Positions 59,545-64,000 of a stretch of DNA of 64,000 nt are shown here, piece after piece (position 1 is the stretch's first letter; each line of letters begins with the position of its first letter). Source of the DNA: Faecalibacterium sp. HTF-F (lineage in GTDB: Bacteria > Bacillota > Clostridia > Oscillospirales > Ruminococcaceae). The stretch spans positions 2,604,001 to 2,668,000 of the forward strand of contig NZ_CP094473.1 in assembly GCF_023347535.1 (NCBI RefSeq), given 5' to 3'. Both the position numbers and the translations under genes were made by a program. Under the pieces are notes generated by a model, which was not told where the DNA came from, searched no databases, and saw only the letters and a program-made list of their open reading frames with translations.

Positions 59545-60729
59545 ATGCAGCGCACAGAAAAATACTTTGAACCGGACGCCTTCCGCACCCAGTGCGAGAG
59601 CGTCATCCTTGCCGCAGAGCCGGACGAAAAGACCGGCGGCGGGCGCATTGCGCTGGACGGCACAGTGTTTTACCCGGAGGGCGGCGGTCAGCCTGCCGAC
59701 CGGGGCACCCTGACCCTGCCGGACGGCACCACGCTGAATGTGACCGATGTGCACGAGCGCGACGGCATCCTCTGGCACAGCGTGGACGCCCTGCCGGAAA
59801 GCGCTGTTCCCGGCACTGCCGTTTCCGGCTGCATCGACTGGGAATGGCGCTTTGACAAAATGCAGCAGCACACCGGTGAGCACATCCTCTCCGGCATCCT
59901 GCACCAGATGTTCGGGGCCGAGAATGTGGGCTTCCACATCGGTTCCGAGGCCGTGCGCATGGACACCAGCGTGCCCATTTCTGCCGAGGGCCTGCGGGCA
60001 GCCGAGCTTGCCGCCAACCGCATCGTGTGGCAGGATGTGCCGGTGCTGGTCAGCTACCCCACCCGGGAGGAGCTTGCCGCCCTTGTCTACCGCTCCAAAA
60101 AGGAGATCGAAGGGCAGGTGCGCATCGTGACCATCCCGGGTGCGGACGTCTGCGCCTGCTGCGGCACCCACACCCGCACCACCGGTCAGGTGGGACAGAT
60201 CAAAATTCTGGCATCTGAGAACTACAAGGGCGGCGTGCGGCTGAGCGTGGTGTGCGGAGCCCGTGCGCTGGAAGCGGCACAGGCCATGCGTGCCCGTCAG
60301 GCCGACATCGGGGCGCTGCTCTCCGCCAAGGCCGACCAGACCGCTGTGGCGGTGCATCGCGTCTACGACGAGTATACTGCGCTCAAGTTTACACACTTTG
60401 GCGTATGTTCTCAGCTGTTCGATGCACTTGCCCAGCTGGCAGGCCCCGGTGAGGACGCCATCCGCACAGTGCCCGGCCTTGACCCGGACGGACTGCACCG
60501 ACTGGCGGTGCGCCTGACCGAAGCCACCACCGGTCTCTGCGCCGCCCTGACCCCCACCGAAAAGGGCACCGGCTACTGCATCGCGCAGGCAGACGGCGAT
60601 GTGCGCGCCCTGACCAAAGCCCTGAACGCCGCCCTGAACGGACGCGGCGGCGGCAAGCCCGGCATCTGTCAGGGCAGCTGCGCCGCCGCACCGGAACAGG
60701 TGGAGGAATTTTTGCGGGAGCAGGAATAA
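59545..60729 (+). CDS. Alanyl-tRNA editing protein, AlaX-L type
   Basis: 394 residues. Editing-site zinc ligands HTGEH (His109, His113) and CCGTH (Cys205, His209), N-terminal GTVFYPEGGGQPADRG as in AlaRS editing domains, and a C-terminal DHHA1-like part ending GRGGGKPGICQG. Removes Ser or Gly from mischarged tRNA-Ala. GGAGGT RBS. The stop codon overlaps the first bases of repeat element copy 5. Confidence 0.93.
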   Translation: MQRTEKYFEPDAFRTQCESVILAAEPDEKTGGGRIALDGTVFYPEGGGQPADRGTLTLPDGTTLNVTDVHERDGILWHSVDALPESAVPGTAVSGCIDWEWRFDKMQQHTGEHILSGILHQMFGAENVGFHIGSEAVRMDTSVPISAEGLRAAELAANRIVWQDVPVLVSYPTREELAALVYRSKKEIEGQVRIVTIPGADVCACCGTHTRTTGQVGQIKILASENYKGGVRLSVVCGARALEAAQAMRARQADIGALLSAKADQTAVAVHRVYDEYTALKFTHFGVCSQLFDALAQLAGPGEDAIRTVPGLDPDGLHRLAVRLTEATTGLCAALTPTEKGTGYCIAQADGDVRALTKALNAALNGRGGGKPGICQGSCAAAPEQVEEFLREQE

Positions 60730-60971
60730 CCCTCTCAGTCAACGCCTGATGGCGTTGCCAGATTCCCCCTTTTGTCGCTGCGCGACATCTGTTCCTCTCT
60801 TTGTCACCTGCAGTGACATTTCTCCCCGGCGCGGGGAGAATCTGTCCCGACCGGGGGAAGTCTTTCCTCTCAGGGGGGCTTCTATTGCAAAATCGAATAG
60901 CTTTCCCTCTTATGGTCAAAAAGCTTCCCCTTTCGGGGAGGCTGCCGAGCGAATGCGAGGCTGAGAGGGTT
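60728..60971. repeat. Symmetrical repeat element, copy 5 (244 bp)
   Basis: AACCCTCTCAGTCA ... GGCTGAGAGGGTT. Left variable hairpin AACGCC-TGAT-GGCGTT; inner TGTCGCTGCGCGACA and CTCCCCGGCGCGGGGAG palindromes; GGGGGAAGTCTTTCCTCTC block shared with copy 3. Its right end is ~25 bp from the trmB ATG. Confidence 0.88.
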
Positions 60972-60997
60972 CACAACATCAAGGAGAACAACAAACT

Positions 60998-61768
60998 ATG
61001 AGAATGCGTTTCAAACCCTATGCCCACGACGAGCTGATGGCAGCCGACTTCCATGTGCATGAGCCGCTGATCTGGGGCGGCAAGTGGCACGGTCAGTACG
61101 CCCGCCCGGAGCAGCCCTTTGTGCTGGAACTGGGCTGCGGCAAGGGCGGCTTCATCTCCCAGCTGGCCTGCGCCCACCCGGAGAACAACTATCTGGGCAT
61201 CGATATCACCGATAAGGTGCTCATCCTCGCCAAGCGCAAGATCGAAGCCGCCTATCAGGCTGCGGGCCGCCCCATCGACAACGTGAAGATCATGAGCACC
61301 GACATCGAGCGCATCAAGGGGGTCATTACCGCCGAGGATACGGTCAGCCGCATCTACATCAACTTCTGCAACCCGTGGAGCAAGAACGGCTCTTCCCACA
61401 AGCACCGCCTCACCTACCCGCGCCAGCTCATCAACTACCGCGAGTTCCTCAAGGACGGCGGCGAGATCTACTTCAAGACCGACGACGATGATCTGTTCCG
61501 CGACAGTCTGGAATACTTCCCCGCTTCCGGCTACGACATCGAGTGGATGACCTACGACCTCCACGAGAACGAGCCGGAGTGGAACATCCGCACCGAGCAC
61601 GAGGGCATGTTCACCGAAATGGGCATCAAGATCAAGGCCCTGATCGCCCGCAAGAACCCGGACCCCGCCAGCGTGACCTGGATCGAGCCCAAGGTCCTCA
61701 AGCGTCAGGCCCGCGAAGCCGCCGAGGCCGAAGCCCGGGCTGCACAGGAAGGCGAAGGCAATGAATGA
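60998..61768 (+). CDS. trmB: tRNA (guanine-N7-)-methyltransferase (G46)
   Basis: 256 residues. SAM motif LELGCGKGGF (43-52), YLGIDI, IYINFCNPWSKNG and SSHKHRLTYPRQL, and FKTDDDDLFRDSLE, all TrmB blocks. Methylates G46 in the tRNA variable loop. AAGGAGA RBS. Glu/Ala-rich C-terminal tail is longer than in B. subtilis. Overlaps the next small gene by 8 bp. Confidence 0.96.
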   Translation: MRMRFKPYAHDELMAADFHVHEPLIWGGKWHGQYARPEQPFVLELGCGKGGFISQLACAHPENNYLGIDITDKVLILAKRKIEAAYQAAGRPIDNVKIMSTDIERIKGVITAEDTVSRIYINFCNPWSKNGSSHKHRLTYPRQLINYREFLKDGGEIYFKTDDDDLFRDSLEYFPASGYDIEWMTYDLHENEPEWNIRTEHEGMFTEMGIKIKALIARKNPDPASVTWIEPKVLKRQAREAAEAEARAAQEGEGNE

Positions 61769-61940
61769 CCCCTGCGAGATCTGCCTGAACAATGTGCAGG
61801 ACGAGTATGGCAGCTGGTACTGTGCTCAGGGCGGTTGTCTGGACGAGGACGAGATGGCCCGCTATCTTTCCCGCAGCACGGCCGCCTGCCCGTTCTTTGA
61901 GCCGGGCGACGAATACAAGATCGTACAAAAGCAGAACTGA
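61761..61940 (+). CDS. Small cysteine-rich protein, DUF6472-like
   Basis: 59 residues, starting inside the end of trmB (8-bp overlap) with AGGAAGG as RBS. CEIC (residues 5-8) plus later Cys at WYCAQGGC and AACPF, LDEDEMARYL and DEYKIVQKQN match the DUF6472 pattern I know from Clostridia. Likely metal- or zinc-binding; function unknown. Confidence 0.8.
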   Translation: MNDPCEICLNNVQDEYGSWYCAQGGCLDEDEMARYLSRSTAACPFFEPGDEYKIVQKQN

Positions 61941-61976
61941 CCTGCGCAGCAGCATGATTCTCACAGGAGGTGTTTT

Positions 61977-63080
61977 ATGCTCAACTTTCTCACGACCACC
62001 ACAGTGTGCGGCTTTTCGCTGTACCATGTGCTGGCCTTCTTCCTCATTTACTCCTGCACTGGCTGGTGTCTGGAGGTCATCTTTGCCGCCGCCACCACCG
62101 GTCAGCTGGTGAACCGCGGCTTTCTCAACGGCCCGGTGTGCCCCATTTACGGCTTTGGCATGATCATCGTGCTGTTCGCCCTGACCCCTCTGCAGGACAG
62201 CGTCCTGCTGCTGTACATCGGCGGCGTCATCCTGCCCAGTGCGCTGGAGCTGGTGGGCGGCTGGGCACTGTATAAGCTCTATCACACCCGCTGGTGGGAC
62301 TACAGCGACTTTCCCTTCAACATCGGCGGCTATATCTGCCTGCAATTCAGCCTGCTGTGGGGCGTGGGCACGCTGGTGGTCATGCGCATCGTCCACCCGG
62401 TCGTCGCCGGTCTTGTGGACATGGTCCCGCCCTTTATTGGCCTTGTCGTCATGTGTGTGCTCTATGCGGTCTACGCGGCAGACGTGGTCGTTACGGCCTT
62501 TGCCGCCTCCGGTCTGGCCCAGACACTGGACGCCATGGAACAGCTGGCCGACAGCATCCATGCCGTTAGCGATGCCATGACCCAGCTGCTGGGCACCACC
62601 GCCCTGAACGCCGACCAGAAGCTGGACGAGCAGCGCCTGCAGCTCAAGCTTGCTGCCGCCGAGGCCCGTGAGGCCGCACCGGAAAAGCGCGCCCTGCGTG
62701 AAACGCTGGCTGCCGTCCGCGCCAAGACCGATGAGGCCCGCGAGGCCGCAAAGCGTGCTTCCGAGATCGCCAAGCTCAACACGGCCGAAGCCGCCAAAGC
62801 CGCACAGCTGGCCGCCAAGGGCACGGTGGAGCGTGCTGCCGAGCTGCTGCGTCTGGAACAGCTGGCCGAGGAGCTGCAGGCCCGCAGCGACGAAATGCAG
62901 GCCCAGCTGCTGCGCACCCCCCGCATCGTGGGCCCGCGCCGCATGCTGCGCGCCTTTCCCGGCCTGAAGCACGGCGTGAAAAAGACCACCCTCAAGGCCC
63001 TGCGCCTTGGTCTTGCCCGCCGGGAAACCCCCAAAGAAGAACCGAAGAACGACGGCTCCGACACCCGCAGGGACGCCTGA
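61977..63080 (+). CDS. CmpB-like (PF06541, putative ABC transporter permease) membrane protein
   Basis: 367 residues; AGGAGG RBS. Residues ~15-180 hold five to six membrane segments with the family core IYSCTGWCLEVIFAAATTGQ, LVNRGFLNGPVCPIYGFG and YHTRWWDYSDFPFNIGGYIC. Residues ~195-310 are an Ala/Glu/Lys-rich coiled coil not usual in minimal family members, followed by a basic tail. Function of the family unproven. Confidence 0.82.
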   Translation: MLNFLTTTTVCGFSLYHVLAFFLIYSCTGWCLEVIFAAATTGQLVNRGFLNGPVCPIYGFGMIIVLFALTPLQDSVLLLYIGGVILPSALELVGGWALYKLYHTRWWDYSDFPFNIGGYICLQFSLLWGVGTLVVMRIVHPVVAGLVDMVPPFIGLVVMCVLYAVYAADVVVTAFAASGLAQTLDAMEQLADSIHAVSDAMTQLLGTTALNADQKLDEQRLQLKLAAAEAREAAPEKRALRETLAAVRAKTDEAREAAKRASEIAKLNTAEAAKAAQLAAKGTVERAAELLRLEQLAEELQARSDEMQAQLLRTPRIVGPRRMLRAFPGLKHGVKKTTLKALRLGLARRETPKEEPKNDGSDTRRDA

Positions 63081-63092
63081 GACCGCCGCCCA

Positions 63093-63127
63093 AAAGACCG
63101 CTGCATCCCGTGCAGCGGTCTTTTTAT
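63093..63127 (+). terminator. Terminator after the CmpB-like gene
   Basis: AAAGACCGCTGCA / TGCAGCGGTCTTT stem with 5-nt loop, then TTAT. Confidence 0.88.
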
Positions 63128-63189
63128 GCCCTGTCTTCCGGACCAGACCGGCGTTCCGTTCTCTTTTGTTATAAAGTTTTAAATATCTA

Positions 63190-63218
63190 TTTCCAAAGGT
63201 TTAAAATCGTGTTATACT
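63190..63218 (+). promoter_or_regulatory. Promoter of the GGDEF-EAL gene
   Basis: TTTCCA, 17-bp spacer, TATACT (63213-63218) with extended TGt. Confidence 0.6.
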
Positions 63219-63271
63219 GTTCTGCAGAATGACACATTTTGTCGAAAACGTCTAACAGCGAGGGGTTTACA

Positions 63272-64000
63272 ATGTCCGAAGAACTAAAGTTGAATAAAAA
63301 TGTCAGCGCACCGCAGCCCGATGCGCTTGCACAGATCGCTCGCAAAGACGACTTCCTGCAGCAGCTGCAGGAGTTTCTGGCGCAGCACAAAGGCGAGAAC
63401 TGGTGTGTTGCCGCCATCGATCTCGAGCATTTTAAACTGTATACCGAGCTGTACGGTGCTCCGCAGGCGCGCAACCTGATGCTGTCCCTTGCCGCCCTTC
63501 TGCTGGAGCACAGCAAGGTGACCGGTTCTCCGGTGGGCTACTTTGGCAGTGACGATTTTGTGCTCTGCCTGCCGGACGACAAGGAGCAGCAGCTGGCCAT
63601 CATCAGCCAGCTGCAGACCTGCGTGAACAACCACAGGCAGGACGTCACCTCCTTCCTGTCTTTTGGTGTGTGCCCTGTGGCCGAACATCCGGACGCAGAC
63701 GCACAGACCCTGTGCAGCTATGCGCAGATCGCGTCGGTAGACCCCTGCCCGGCCGTGGGCGGTGTGCACCGCTTTACGCCGACCATGCTCAGCCGGATCA
63801 AGGAGCAGCGCCAGCTGCTGAGCGAGCTGGAACACGGCCTGAAAAATCACGAGTTCTGTTTCTTTCTGCAGCCCAAGTGCAACAGCATGACCCGCGCCAT
63901 CGTGGGCATGGAAGCACTGGTGCGCTGGAACCACCCCACCCGCGGCTGCGTGCCCCCGTCTGAGTTCATGCCCCTGCTGGAAAGCACCGGCCTTGTGACC
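63272..64000 (+). CDS. GGDEF-EAL domain protein (cut by window end)
   Basis: 243 codons visible from ATG 63272 (GAGGGG RBS). A GGDEF-like domain (~20-170) with AAIDLEHFKLYTELYG and YFGSDDFVLCLP (GSDDF at 92-96 in place of GGDEF), then the start of an EAL domain with CFFLQPKCNSMTRAIVGMEA and LVRWNHP (EAL at 214-216). Probably a c-di-GMP phosphodiesterase with a weakened or inactive cyclase half. Soluble: no membrane segment seen. Confidence 0.9.
   Translation, partial: MSEELKLNKNVSAPQPDALAQIARKDDFLQQLQEFLAQHKGENWCVAAIDLEHFKLYTELYGAPQARNLMLSLAALLLEHSKVTGSPVGYFGSDDFVLCLPDDKEQQLAIISQLQTCVNNHRQDVTSFLSFGVCPVAEHPDADAQTLCSYAQIASVDPCPAVGGVHRFTPTMLSRIKEQRQLLSELEHGLKNHEFCFFLQPKCNSMTRAIVGMEALVRWNHPTRGCVPPSEFMPLLESTGLVT

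Noticed and set aside
59300..59545. T-box leader for the alanyl-tRNA editing gene
   Set aside because: Strong stems are present but the conserved T-box antiterminator core was not found.

Overview
The window is a chromosomal segment of a GC-rich, low-GC-lineage-type (Firmicutes) gut anaerobe. RNase Y, an LPxTG surface protein, Fe-S serine dehydratase, an AGCS symporter under a glycine riboswitch, ECF-type uptake, Clostridia-type small proteins (DUF6472-like, CmpB-like) and the overall codon use all point to the Oscillospiraceae. Faecalibacterium or a close relative is my best guess (inference; no 16S gene or marker search was possible).

Layout. 1-5.7 kb: end of an alpha/beta hydrolase, a lipoprotein, a 650-bp intergenic stretch with a remnant of the hydrolase gene and a tandem 11-bp array, then a 1355-residue LPQTG beta-helix adhesin with about 22 octapeptide repeats. 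5.7-11.8 kb: flippase, YgjP-like protease, DMT exporter, lipoprotein, GHL10 glycosidase-like protein and small membrane proteins. 11.8-13.6 kb: a tRNA-CAU gene followed by the 3' stub of a tyrosine integrase, a patatin phospholipase and a consensus promoter broken by an exact 18-bp duplication, which together look like an element scar. 13.6-19.6 kb: oppA-B-C-D-F peptide importer with a structured leader. 20-25 kb: lipoprotein, RNase Y, a LysR-protein tyrosine phosphatase fusion, nagB. 25.4-29.4 kb: serine uptake and deamination (SstT-like symporter, sdaAB, sdaAA) with a divergent LysR regulator. 29.5-33.8 kb: sugar-acid locus (GntP permease, IlvD/Edd dehydratase, FadR-type regulator). 34-37.8 kb: ECF S-component divergent from a frameshifted MocR regulator. 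37.9-39.8 kb: glycine riboswitch plus AGCS symporter. 39.8-48.2 kb: RlmA, DEAD-box helicase, DUF1015, DUF4015 and an Rnf-like trio D-E-A behind rpe. 48.6-52.3 kb: two-component system and a cysteine desulfidase-like protein. 52.4-64 kb: M18 peptidase, YchF, MTA/SAH nucleosidase, small helical protein, degenerate GGDEF protein, MalQ, AlaX, TrmB, DUF6472-like, CmpB-like membrane protein and the start of a GGDEF-EAL protein.

The most unusual items are: (1) an Rnf-like module of only D, E and A in which all four canonical Fe-S cysteines and the FMN-threonine motif are gone; (2) a single-polypeptide LysR-tyrosine phosphatase fusion with its own promoter and terminator; (3) five copies of a symmetrical repeat element with conserved ends (CCCTCTCAGTCA / TGACTGAGAGGG), mobile-looking terminators and hairpins whose sequence differs in each copy while pairing is kept; a second repeat family shows the same behaviour with a 16-bp stem; (4) two candidate on/off switches, a C9 tract in the MocR gene and an 18-bp duplication inside a perfect promoter spacer; (5) an 11-bp direct-repeat array resembling an expanded OmpR/PhoB-type box upstream of the adhesin.

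Genes cluster into nutrient-uptake cassettes typical of an amino-acid- and sugar-acid-using gut commensal: peptides, serine, glycine/alanine, sugar acids, amino sugars and maltodextrins. No CRISPR array, rRNA, complete insertion sequence or complete prophage was seen.
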